The notes under the pieces: generated by a model
Told to the model about the DNA's origin: nothing
Seen by the model: only the letters and a program-made list of their open reading frames with translations
Databases searched by the model: none
Translations under genes and position numbers: made by a program
Assembly: GCA_963797255.1 (NCBI GenBank)
Contig: CAWCOV010000012.1
Span: forward strand, 598,997 to 662,996
DNA from: JANXZS01 sp963797255
Lineage (GTDB): Bacteria; Acidobacteriota; Terriglobia; Terriglobales; Acidobacteriaceae
Direction of reading: 5' to 3'
Length of the DNA: 64,000 nucleotides
Shown here: one piece after another, positions 45,055-54,374 of the stretch
Numbering within the stretch: the first letter of the stretch is position 1
How the letters are laid out: each line of letters begins with the position of its first letter

Positions 45055-46116
45055 ATGCTCCTCTCAATCGTAGTGCCGGTCTTGAATGAGGCGCAGACGA
45101 TTCCTTTGCTCCTTTCGAGCCTCCACGATGCACTCAATGAAGTGCCGTGGGAAGTCATTTTTGTTGATGATGGCAGCACAGATGACACCTGGAGCGTTCT
45201 TGAACGCGCGGCATTCGACGACCAGCATGTCAAGATGCTGCGCTTCAGTCGAAACTTTGGCCATCAGGCGGCAGTTACTGCGGGATTGGATTTTGCCAAC
45301 GGTAATGCGGTTGTGGTGATGGATGCTGACCTACAGGATCCGCCTGAATTGCTTCCTCGGATGCTCGAGTTCTATTACCAAGGCTACGACATCGTCTCAC
45401 CCCAGAGGATCTCTCGCGAAGCCGAGACAACATTCAAGAAGTGGACGGCAACACTCTTCTACCGCATGCTGTCCCGTATGGCTGATCAGCAACTGACCCC
45501 TGATGTTGGGGATTTCCGCTTGTTTAGTCGACGAGCGGTATTGGCGATACGCTCGATGCGAGAGCAACACCGCTACATGCGCGGCATGGCCACGTGGCTT
45601 GGTTTGAAAGAAGCAGTTATTCCTTTCGAGCGTAAAAGACGCGCTGCCGGGCAGACTAATTATTCTCTTTTCAAAATGCTTCGCTTCGCCTGGACGGGAG
45701 TGTCGTCATTCTCGGCATTTCCGCTGCGCATCAGTATAGCCGCGGGGTGCTTGCTGAGTTGTGCTGGTTTCCTGTATCTGCTCCGAGTGGTGTATCTGGC
45801 ACTGTGGACAAAGGAACTTGTCCCCGGATGGGCATCCGTGGTCGCTTTGCAGTGCGCGTTCTCCGGGATGATCTTGTTAGCGCTGGGTGCGATTGGCGAC
45901 TATGTTGCAAGAACCTATGAAGAGACAAAGCATCGTCCTCTTTATGTTGTCTCGGAACTGTGTAACGTTCGTCAGCCCGAGTTCCCTGTGAAACGTGCAG
46001 TTCTCTTGGTCGAACCGGAACTTCTTGCCGGCGTTTCAATTGAAGATGCGGTTCTGTCCTCGACTAGCCGGGGGAAGACGGCCTCTTACAATCCGCTCGC
46101 CGCGGCGAGAATTTAG
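45055..46116 (+). CDS. GT2 glycosyltransferase, polyprenyl-phosphate sugar synthase type (GtrB/DPM1-like)
   Basis: About 353 residues from the ATG at 45055 (GGAG 9 nt upstream; a TTG lies two codons earlier). The GT-A domain shows LSIVVPVLNEAQTI, VIFVDDGSTDDTW, FGHQAAVTAGLDFA and the catalytic VVMDADLQDPPELLP; two C-terminal membrane spans follow (about 230-300), then a tail of about 50 residues beyond the usual GtrB end. It would load a sugar onto undecaprenyl phosphate for use by GT-C transferases such as the next gene or the GT87-like proteins. Confidence 0.92.
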   Translation: MLLSIVVPVLNEAQTIPLLLSSLHDALNEVPWEVIFVDDGSTDDTWSVLERAAFDDQHVKMLRFSRNFGHQAAVTAGLDFANGNAVVVMDADLQDPPELLPRMLEFYYQGYDIVSPQRISREAETTFKKWTATLFYRMLSRMADQQLTPDVGDFRLFSRRAVLAIRSMREQHRYMRGMATWLGLKEAVIPFERKRRAAGQTNYSLFKMLRFAWTGVSSFSAFPLRISIAAGCLLSCAGFLYLLRVVYLALWTKELVPGWASVVALQCAFSGMILLALGAIGDYVARTYEETKHRPLYVVSELCNVRQPEFPVKRAVLLVEPELLAGVSIEDAVLSSTSRGKTASYNPLAAARI

Positions 46117-46198
46117 TTGTACATGGGCGAGCCGATCGCAGGTGACAATGCCGGTCGCACCGAAGAACCGGCACTGCATCGTCGATTTTTGATGAAGA

Positions 46199-47800
46199 TT
46201 GAGGGCGCCCAAACTGCTTACTGAAGCCACACCGGAAATACAATCGGCGCCATTGCAAGTCTCCGTGCGACCAGTTCGAAACTACTTTATTTTTACTGTT
46301 GTAATGATTGTTTATCTGTTGCCCTTCATGCGCCTTCTGCCCAAAGGTATGGGGACAGATGAGGGCACTCTACTCATTGGCGCTGTTCGGGTATCAAGCG
46401 GCCAAGTATTCGCCCGAGACTTCTGTGAAGTTATGGGACCAGGGACGTTTTATTGGCAGGCATTTTTTTTCAAGTTCTTCGGTGTGACGTTCTTGGCCAC
46501 GCGAATTTGCCTGTTTCTGACGTCGCTAGCAACAGGCTTCCTCATGTATTTCCTGGCGCGACGCGTTAGCGCTCGGTATGCAGCTGTCTCTTGTGTCCTG
46601 CTGGCGGCTGTCTACTTCGGCATTTGGCCGGGCATTAGCCATCACGTTGCCAGCAACTGTTTTGCCTTGCTGTCGGTCGCGCTCCTCGTCATTTGGGTAG
46701 AAAAGCGCAAGAATAGGCTGCTGTTTTTTGCCGGATTCATTTCTGGAGTGACCACGACTTTCCTTCAACCGACGGGAATATTGTTGTTGTTCGCGATGAT
46801 TCTGTGGCTTTGGATCCAACGACGTAGGTTGTCTGTGTACGTGTCAACATTGTGTCTGGTCTTTGCGGGTTACTGCGCCTTTATCGGGATTGCCCTTGCT
46901 TACTTCCTATGCCGAGGTGCTCTTTGGGATCTGGCATACGTCAGTTTTGTTTGGCCATTCCACAGCTATGGAGCGGTGAATGTTGTTTCTTACGCACACG
47001 GATTGATCGATGGCTACTGGGACGTCTGGGTAACATCCCGGCATGCGTTCGATTGGTCGACGGCACTGGCGACGTTACTGATCGTTCCCCTCTTGTTCGT
47101 AGCAGCGCTGCCGGCGTTGTTCATCGTGCTCGGTATTCGCTACAAATGGAGTACTGCGAGCCCAACCATTGTTCTTTATTGTTTTTGCGGATGGGCGTTG
47201 TGGCTTTCGGAGTTTCACCGGAAGGATATTTTCCACCTGGTAGTTGGATCTCCTCTGCTTATCATCATTTGTATTTATTTTCTGGCTGAGAGCCATAAGA
47301 AAATATCTTCGGTCGCACTCCAGGTGCTCACTATTAGTGCGACGTGTTTGGCATGTTTCAATCTCTTTCTCGTATCTGCCGCTCATCCCGTACACACGCG
47401 GTTAGGTTCTGTAGCAATGTTCGGAGATAATAGGGAGTTGACATTCTTGAATGATCACACAACTCCCGGCGAGGAGATTTTTGCGTATCCCTATTGCCCG
47501 ATGTATTACTTTCTCTCGGCTACAACGAATCCGACGCGCTACAGCCTTCTTCTTTACAACTACAACACCAAGTCCCAATTCGAAGAGGTGGTCAATGTTT
47601 TGGACCGGCGCCGTGTGAGATACGTAATATGGGACATGAAGTTTTCGAAAAATGCAGCCAAGTTTTTCCCGTCTTCGAAACCTATGCGTCCTGATGAACT
47701 CATCATTGAGCCATATCTCGAATCTCACTACAATATCCTGAAAGACGAAGATGATGTTCGGATAATGGAGCGAAAAGCCGAGGGGCACAGTGCAGACTAA
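46199..47800 (+). CDS. Polytopic membrane protein, GT39/PMT-like
   Basis: 533 residues from a TTG at 46199 (no ATG nearby; weak ribosome site, so the start is uncertain). About eleven membrane spans. The first extracytoplasmic loop holds GTDEGTLLIGA and ARDFCEVMGPGTFYW, with acidic residues in the DE position used by ArnT/PMT-type GT-C enzymes. The C-terminal soluble part (EEIFAYPYCPMYYFLSATTNP) is also seen in this class. It probably transfers a sugar from a polyprenyl-phosphate donor made by its upstream neighbour. Its end overlaps the methyltransferase start by 11 nt. Confidence 0.78.
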   Translation: MRAPKLLTEATPEIQSAPLQVSVRPVRNYFIFTVVMIVYLLPFMRLLPKGMGTDEGTLLIGAVRVSSGQVFARDFCEVMGPGTFYWQAFFFKFFGVTFLATRICLFLTSLATGFLMYFLARRVSARYAAVSCVLLAAVYFGIWPGISHHVASNCFALLSVALLVIWVEKRKNRLLFFAGFISGVTTTFLQPTGILLLFAMILWLWIQRRRLSVYVSTLCLVFAGYCAFIGIALAYFLCRGALWDLAYVSFVWPFHSYGAVNVVSYAHGLIDGYWDVWVTSRHAFDWSTALATLLIVPLLFVAALPALFIVLGIRYKWSTASPTIVLYCFCGWALWLSEFHRKDIFHLVVGSPLLIIICIYFLAESHKKISSVALQVLTISATCLACFNLFLVSAAHPVHTRLGSVAMFGDNRELTFLNDHTTPGEEIFAYPYCPMYYFLSATTNPTRYSLLLYNYNTKSQFEEVVNVLDRRRVRYVIWDMKFSKNAAKFFPSSKPMRPDELIIEPYLESHYNILKDEDDVRIMERKAEGHSAD

Positions 47801-48494
47801 TCAGGAAACGCCTGAATTTGACGAGTATGCTCATTCCTATTCGCAGCTACTCGAAGATTCAATGCGTAAGCGCTTTACACAAGACCCACTCCATTTTCAC
47901 AAAAGGAAGTGGATTCTTCTTCAGGCTCTGCTGCAGTCTGAGGGAAGAGTCCCTGAAACGATGAATTGGCTGGATGTCGGATGTGGTCAGGGAGATTTAT
48001 TGAATTTGGCAGGAGCCCGATTCGCGCGCGCAGAGGGTTGTGACCCTTCAGGTGGCATGCTGAAGTCGATGTCACGCTTTGTAATGCACAGGCAGAATTC
48101 TTTTGTTGAAATACCATCCGACAGTCATTCACTCGACTTAGTGACAGCCGTCTGCGTATACCATCACGTTCACGGATCAGACAGGGAACTTCTGACGAGG
48201 GAGATCATGCGGGTACTTAAGCCAAACGGTATCTGCTGCGTCATCGAGCATAATCCTTGGAATCCAGTTACACGATCAATCGTGAAAAGATGTCCGGTGG
48301 ATGTGGACGCTGAACTTCTCTCTGCGCCAGCTGCGCGCTTGCTCTTCGAGCGTTCTGGATTCGCGACACTCAGGACGGATTACTTTCTTTATCTCCCCGA
48401 AAGACTCTACAGCCACTTTAGCCGATCGGAACGTTATCTTCAGAAAATACCTTTTGGTGGTCAGTACAGCCTTCTCGTGAAAGCGCCGCGATAA
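47790..48494 (+). CDS. Class I SAM-dependent methyltransferase
   Basis: 234 residues from a GTG that overlaps the preceding gene. Motif I LDVGCGQGD (about residue 60), acidic strand-2 end EGCDPSGGML, and LDLVTAVCVYHHVH with a post-II HH pair, then EIMRVLKPNG of the Methyltransf_11 fold. C-terminal ER and Phe-rich region (SHFSRSERYLQKIP) typical of glycan- or lipid-associated members. Third gene of the glycosyltransferase set, so probably modifies a surface sugar or lipid; substrate unknown. Confidence 0.88.
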   Translation: MQTNQETPEFDEYAHSYSQLLEDSMRKRFTQDPLHFHKRKWILLQALLQSEGRVPETMNWLDVGCGQGDLLNLAGARFARAEGCDPSGGMLKSMSRFVMHRQNSFVEIPSDSHSLDLVTAVCVYHHVHGSDRELLTREIMRVLKPNGICCVIEHNPWNPVTRSIVKRCPVDVDAELLSAPAARLLFERSGFATLRTDYFLYLPERLYSHFSRSERYLQKIPFGGQYSLLVKAPR

Positions 48495-48570
48495 TTATTG
48501 ATTGGCAGCGTTAAGCGCTTCGATTTCTAGGTTACTAACCAGCAGTAACAACAGCAAATGATCCAATCCC

Positions 48571-50379
48571 CTAAAACTTGTAAACGCGAGCCTCCCAAGC
48601 CATAAGGATGAGATTCGAAGCATTTACTTCGACCGTGGAGAGATTCGACGTCACTAACTGCGTTGGTTTAAGGCCTCCGGGCAACGTGTAAGGAACTGTC
48701 TCCTTGGAGAAGTTAAGTACGATGAGGTATCGATCGGTTCCAAGTGTTCGCGTATAGATAAAGACCTTCGTATTCTTCGGGTCCAAATCCTGATAGGTCC
48801 CGTATACAAGCGCGGGAGTAGCATGACGCAGCGAGATCAACTTTTGAGTGTAGTGATAGATTGAACTCGAATCAGCAAGCTCTGCAGCAGCATTTATCTC
48901 GGCGTAGTTAGGATTAACTGCCAGCCAAGACTTTGGCCCTGTGGTAAAGCCAGCCTGCGAACTACTGTCCCACTGCATAGGAGTTCTTGCGTTGTCGCGG
49001 CTCATATGGCGGAGATTCGCGAGATATGCTTCTTCGGTGATTTTCTTTGTAAGTACGTCTGCCTTGTAACCGTTCTTCGCCTCAATGTCATCGAAGTCAC
49101 TAATTGATTGGAACGGATAATTCGTCATACCCAATTCATCGCCCTGATAAAGAAACGGAGTGCCGCGAAGCGTTAGAATCATGGTAGCCAGCAACTTCGC
49201 CGATGGAACCCGGTAGTCGGCGGAATCGTCGCCAAAACTCGATACCAAACGAGGATTGTCGTGGTTGGAGAGAAACACTGTATCCCAGCTGTGCTGATCG
49301 AGTTCGGCCGCATGCCTGGTATAGATCGCCTTGAAGTCCGGAAGTGTCCAGGATTTCCATAGCTTCCCATCGCGGTTGATGCGGACTGCGTCGAAGTTGA
49401 AAATCATGTTCAACTCGTTTCGTCGTTCGTCGACGATGAGAGGAGTCTGTTCAAGCGATATCCCAAGTGCTTCTCCGACTGTCATGACGTCATACTTCGC
49501 CATTACGTTGCGATTCATCTCCTGCAGGTATTCATGCATGTGCGGCCCGTTAGCATAGACGTCGCCGGCATTCTTAAGTTCTGACGGAGTAAGATCGGGC
49601 AAGCCGGCACGTTTGGAAATTAATGGAATCACATCCATTCGGAAGCCATCGACGCCCTTGTCCAACCAGAACGTCATCAAATCAAATACCTCTTTGCGAA
49701 CCTTAGGATTGTCCCAGTTCAGGTCTGGCTGCTTCACTGCGAAATAGTGCAGATAGTACTGCTTTGTCGTCGGATCGAATTGCCACGCCGATCCGAAAAA
49801 GAAGGATGGATAATTGTTGGGCGGATCGAATCCAGTAGGACTTTGGGGATTCGGCTTGCCATCGCGCCAAATGTAGTAGTCGCGATATGGATTGTCTTTT
49901 GAGCTTCGACTCTCAACGAACCATTTATTTTCGTCTGACGTGTGGTTCACTACCAAGTCGATAATTAGACGCATATGCCGCTGCTTAATTCCGGCCAGCA
50001 TCTCATCGAAGTCCGCCATGTTGCCGAATTCAGTCATCACCTTGCGGTAGTCGCGAATGTCGTAGCCGTTGTCGGCATTGGGTGAGTCAAAGTGCGGGCT
50101 CAGCCAGATCACGTCGATGCCGAGCCCCTGCAGATAGTCGAGTTTGCTCGTGATCCCTTTTAGATCTCCGATTCCATCGCCATTCGAATCTTTAAACGAG
50201 CGTGGGTACACCTGATAGACAACCGCCTCTTTCCACCACGTCGGTTGATAACCGTTAATCGGCGGAGCTTTCGAGGGTGCCGATTTTGGCGGGGTTACAG
50301 TGCTTTGCGACCACGCAGCAGGCAGTCCTATCGAAAGGGCGACGATTGAATTAAGTAGAAGTACGGAAATCCGTTTCAT
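48571..50379 (-). CDS. Secreted GH13 alpha-glucosidase/oligo-1,6-glucosidase
   Basis: 602 residues from the ATG at 50379 (GGGAG just upstream; a longer frame starts at 50409). Signal peptide to about AAWSQS, then the GH13 barrel: VYQVYPRSFKDSNGDGIGDLKG, IIDLVVNHTSDENKWF, nucleophile Asp in DGFRMDVIPLI, acid/base Glu in VGEALGIS and the third acid in LSNHDNPR. MDV rather than a bulky aromatic follows the nucleophile, as in alpha-1,6/alpha-1,4 exoglucosidases (GH13_17/31 region). Exported, so it acts on oligosaccharides outside the cytoplasm. Alone on its strand. Confidence 0.93.
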   Translation of the reverse strand: MKRISVLLLNSIVALSIGLPAAWSQSTVTPPKSAPSKAPPINGYQPTWWKEAVVYQVYPRSFKDSNGDGIGDLKGITSKLDYLQGLGIDVIWLSPHFDSPNADNGYDIRDYRKVMTEFGNMADFDEMLAGIKQRHMRLIIDLVVNHTSDENKWFVESRSSKDNPYRDYYIWRDGKPNPQSPTGFDPPNNYPSFFFGSAWQFDPTTKQYYLHYFAVKQPDLNWDNPKVRKEVFDLMTFWLDKGVDGFRMDVIPLISKRAGLPDLTPSELKNAGDVYANGPHMHEYLQEMNRNVMAKYDVMTVGEALGISLEQTPLIVDERRNELNMIFNFDAVRINRDGKLWKSWTLPDFKAIYTRHAAELDQHSWDTVFLSNHDNPRLVSSFGDDSADYRVPSAKLLATMILTLRGTPFLYQGDELGMTNYPFQSISDFDDIEAKNGYKADVLTKKITEEAYLANLRHMSRDNARTPMQWDSSSQAGFTTGPKSWLAVNPNYAEINAAAELADSSSIYHYTQKLISLRHATPALVYGTYQDLDPKNTKVFIYTRTLGTDRYLIVLNFSKETVPYTLPGGLKPTQLVTSNLSTVEVNASNLILMAWEARVYKF

Positions 50380-50570
50380 TTTTGCTCCCTGAGCCCCGTG
50401 CAGCATCACGAATGTAAGACGCGTAAAATCCTGCAGATAGCCCGTCCCGAATTTTAGACCATGTCGGTCGAGTCGTGTCGGAACCGTACGCGTGGAACCG
50501 TACGATCTTTAATGGGAACCTTAGGAATATTTAGTTGCGCCGGTGGGAGTCGCCGTGCGATAACTACGTC

Positions 50571-50912
50571 ATGCGTAGTACGCGTGGCGTAGTAGAGAGC
50601 GAAAAGAACAGCGAGTTTGGCCACTATTCTGATCCGCCGCTACTGGTGCTTACCAGTCTGGCAAGCGGGCCCAAGCATGGGCACGCCATGATTGAGGACA
50701 TTGCTGGGCTTTGCGGAACGCGTCTCGGTCCGGGAACCTTATATGGCGCAATTGCGCGCCTGGAGCAACAGGGGTGGATCGAACCGTTGCCACGAAAAGA
50801 ACGCCGCCAGCCGTATCGCATTACTGCGCAAGGGCTCGAGGTTCTGCGCGCAAAACTGAAAACGCTGCAACAGTTCACCCGGGCCGGATGGAAAAGACTG
50901 GAAGCTCTATGA
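50571..50912 (+). CDS. PadR-family transcriptional regulator
   Basis: 113 residues from the ATG at 50571. PadR winged helix: PLLVLTSLASGPKHGHAMIEDI, GPGTLYGAIARLEQQGWIEPL, then RRQPYRITAQGLEVLRA. Stop overlaps the start of the next gene by 4 nt (ATGA). PadR proteins repress a neighbouring gene and respond to small ligands. The first codons contain a direct repeat GCGTAGTA with 14-nt period (50573-50594), a possible operator. Confidence 0.92.
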   Translation: MRSTRGVVESEKNSEFGHYSDPPLLVLTSLASGPKHGHAMIEDIAGLCGTRLGPGTLYGAIARLEQQGWIEPLPRKERRQPYRITAQGLEVLRAKLKTLQQFTRAGWKRLEAL

Positions 50913-51388
50913 ATCCTACGCTGGCTCGTATACTCACGAGGCTGTATCCTCGCCAATGGAGAGAGCGTTATGGAGAGGAATTCGAGGCGCTGCTGCAAAA
51001 TGGCTACGGCGGTTTTCGAACTTCAGCAAATGTTTTATGGTCGGCGTTTTGTGAGTATCTGGTGCCGACAGTGGGAAGCAAAATGGATGAGAAGTTTTCG
51101 TTCGGTGGCGTCGTTAGGAAGCCGAGTGCCTTCGTTCCCCTCGCAATGTCGCTCACAGCGTTGGCAGTTGTCCTGAGCCATATAGCGATTTATGGCGCTG
51201 TTCGTGAGCCAGATGAGGGAACGGCCGCACATATCTGGCAGCTGCTCATGGGACTGCAGCTACCCATACTGGCTTTCTTCGCAATCAAGTGGCTGCCGAG
51301 AGCTCCTAGACAAACCTTGATTGTCCTTGGAATGCAAGCTGGGGCGGCACTCGCATCGATGGCTCCAGTGTTCTACTTTAATCTGTGA
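50909..51388 (+). CDS. Small membrane protein coupled to PadR
   Basis: 159 residues, ATG overlapping the padR stop. It opens with NPTLARILTRLYPRQWRERYGEEFEALL, a conserved cytoplasmic segment of acidobacterial PadR partners, and ends with three or so membrane spans (PLAMSLTALAVVLSHIAIYG; PILAFFAIKWL; LIVLGMQAGAALA). Function unknown; the PadR-membrane protein pair is recurrent in these genomes and may form a regulated membrane module. Confidence 0.8.
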   Translation: MNPTLARILTRLYPRQWRERYGEEFEALLQNGYGGFRTSANVLWSAFCEYLVPTVGSKMDEKFSFGGVVRKPSAFVPLAMSLTALAVVLSHIAIYGAVREPDEGTAAHIWQLLMGLQLPILAFFAIKWLPRAPRQTLIVLGMQAGAALASMAPVFYFNL

Positions 51389-51482
51389 ATGCTCGTGTGA
51401 GCTGCGGGTTCACTGTAACTTAGCCCGCGTCACCCCGCGAGATGACAGTGCAGATTTACAGATTGGTCGCTCACGTGGTCAG

Positions 51483-54228
51483 CTATTCCGAACTAATCTT
51501 GATGAGCCTCACTGGCCCAAGAATTCCCGATGGCAGCGGCACCAGGTTTTCCATATCCTGGGGCGTAAATCGCTGGCCGTAGCGCTCCCACAGTAATCGG
51601 TAGTCCGGCTGTGCCTCTCCCGCCATTTTATTAATCGCGGTATTAGCAACGCGTACTTCCAAGTCATTGCTCCCGAGCTTAACGAGCGAAGTTATGTCGA
51701 CCTCATATGGAGGATGCCAGAGAGATCCTGCTACCTTGCTGTTCACATAGACGATAGCCGCGTCGCGCACCGGCGCCTCGAACTCAGCGTGCATTCCGGG
51801 ATGGTCTTCGCTGGCTGCAGGTTCAACCGTCGGTTTTCCTTCGCCAAAATTCAGAAGCAAGCGTGTTTTCTTTCCGATAGATGGAGAGACAAAGCTTTTA
51901 CGGTACGTGACGACGCCGGAGAAGTACTGCGTCTCTTTCTTTGAAGTCCACGTGTCGAGATCGGGCATCGACTCTTCATGACCCGCGAGTTCAAAATTCA
52001 CTCGCCAATCCCTGCTGAGATCCTCCACTACCACTTCATTCGTCCGCGAACCCGCTGTTGTGGCTGCAGGATTCAGCCCTTGATGCAGCAATAGCAGTCG
52101 GGATTCATATGGAGCCAGGTCGAGCGGGACAGGTGAAGAAACGGACACCGCTCTCAAAGTTCCTGTGTCGGCATTCAACCATTCTCCGTCTGTGTACTTG
52201 CTGCGGAATTGAACGTGTGTGTGGAGAGGTGCGTTTCCAGTGTTCGCGAGGAAGTAGAGGTCTGCATTCTCGAGCTTGCGGTGGATGAAACCCAATGCCG
52301 GCGATGCAGTTAGCAACTTGGATGTCAGGCTTCTGCACTTCATGCAGAACAGCTTTGAGCTCGGCAACATCTGGAACAAGTTTTGCAAGACATTGGCCAG
52401 TCGGATCCGTGAATAACTTCTTTGCAGCAGCTTGTACTACGGCGCTGGGTTCTCCTATTCCCTTGAGGCCAGGGGCGTGTTCGGGTAGACGCCCGATAGC
52501 GATTACTTTGCCTCCTCCGCGGCAATATTGTGCAATCTGATCGATTGTTTCGGAAGACATGCGATCGACGTTTGGTAATAGCAATACCGGATAGTGAATC
52601 CCCTGCTTGGCGATTGCTGCGCCATCGATGTAGTCGAAGTTGTAGCCGCTGTCTTCAATCGCTTCGGTCAGCGAAGGAGTGATCCAGTGAGGCAGAGTGT
52701 CAGACAACGAAACTTTTCCTGGCGTAAACGCTGCATAAGCATCATCTTCAGGCAGGTAAACGGCTATATCGTTTGCAGGCTCGCCTTGTCGAAGTGCCCA
52801 GCTTATGCGCTGCATGTATAACATCACGTCGGGCATGACGATCCACCAAGGATTGTGCTCGTTGAATACACTTGCCGCGTAAAAGCGCCAGCCCGGATCG
52901 CCAGCGGATTGTGGAGAGTAAGCCCAGCCGTGCCCTACGAATTGGTTAATACCCTGGAGAAAAAATCGGTCGGCCTCTGCCTTCATATCAAGTGGCGTCG
53001 CGCGAAACGATGGCGAATGCAACCAGGTCCACGTCTCCGCGGAAACCACTGGACGACTATATACATGTGCAGCCGATGTAGCCCATCGCGTGTAGGAAAG
53101 CTGACGCCACTGTGGTCCTTCTCCCTCCAGTAAATCGACGAGCGCGTTGCTGGAAAGGGAGACCGCGGGGTCGCCGTACGTTTGCGAACGGAAGAGCGTG
53201 TGGTGTGCGGTCGCCCACGCATTGATGGGTTTCAGATAGTTGTCGTCGACTAGTTCTGTCAACGTTTTTCCCCAGTCCCTTCGAACCGCGTAAGCCTCTT
53301 CGTTGGGATTTGCGGTGAACAGATCTGGAAGATGTGGGCGTAAATCGTAACCACGACGCCTCTTGAATTCCGTGAGAAAATTCGGTGTCCAGTCCGATCC
53401 GTAGACTTCCAGCGAATCGCTAAAGACCGAGTAGGGCGGATGCTCCGCAAGAGCAGCCATTAACGGGTCCGCGACACTTTGCAAATGATGTTCTATGGCC
53501 TCTTTCGAAAAATGATCCAGCACGAAGCCTTCAGCACCAGCTGCGGCTCTCTTGACTTGCTGGCCGGTTCTGCTCGAAATAAACCATAGAACCTTTTGCG
53601 TCTTGTTTCCTTCCGTCGCCGGCAATTGCATGCGCATGCTACCCGCTGTGGGCAGGGCCAGCATTTTCGGTTGGCTATTAGATGGCGCTACGGCAGAAGT
53701 TTTCTCGCTCCAATCGGCATTGGTAATAAAAACAGCCTCGAGCGATTCGCCGGTAGCCAAGGCGGGCATCGCGATCGAAGTCTCCCCGGCGGCGATCACT
53801 TTCGTCTCTAGATGTAAGGCTCCGGCAGCTTCAGTAACAGGTGTGTTCGGGCCCCCGTAGGGCCATCCGCTTGACAGTGTCAGGCTCACTCGCAATCCAA
53901 GCTTCGTGGCCTCATCATTCGCGTAACGCACATCCTGGAGAAACTCATCGGATAAATATGGGAAATTACGAAAACCTGTTTGCGGATCGTCAAGGGCGAG
54001 TGGGTACACTGGCTGAATTTCGAAACCACCGATTCCTCCGGCTTTCATTTGCTGCATTTCTCTCAACAGCTCGGGCCTGGTGACGGAAGGGCCAAACCAC
54101 CACCATCGCATCATTACGCGTGCATCTTCAGGAGGCGAAATGAAATTCTGTTCGAATGTTTGACCAATTGCATTGGCGGCGAATAGAAGTACTGCCAATC
54201 CGCATTTCGCAATATCCTTGTGGCGCAA
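51483..54228 (-). pseudogene. GH106-like alpha-L-rhamnosidase, one frameshift
   Basis: Two overlapping minus-strand frames (54228-52105 and 52388-51483) make one protein of about 914 residues, the size of GH106 rhamnosidases. Signal peptide to about NAIGQ; then RWWWFGPSVTRPELLREMQQM, GIGGFEIQPVYPLAL and SLTLSSGWPYGGPN, the N-terminal signature region; then a long barrel. The C-terminal frame carries a galactose-binding-like domain (YFSGVVTYRKSF; VAGSLWHPPYEVDI). The join near 52295 is repaired by removing one G, restoring CIAALGFIHRK. TTG start with GAGG upstream. Broken as written; possibly sequence error. It would release rhamnose from plant pectin or other glycans. Confidence 0.85.
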
Positions 54229-54374
54229 TCTGTCACCTCAAAAGCCGCACTCTCTCACAGGACTTGTCGCGCTGCCAATGATATCCAATGTGGCGACTTT
54301 CAAAAAAGCGTTTGATGCAGAACCAGTGTTTTGTCAATTAGCCGTGATAGATTTCTAATCGCTTTTTCCGCCGT

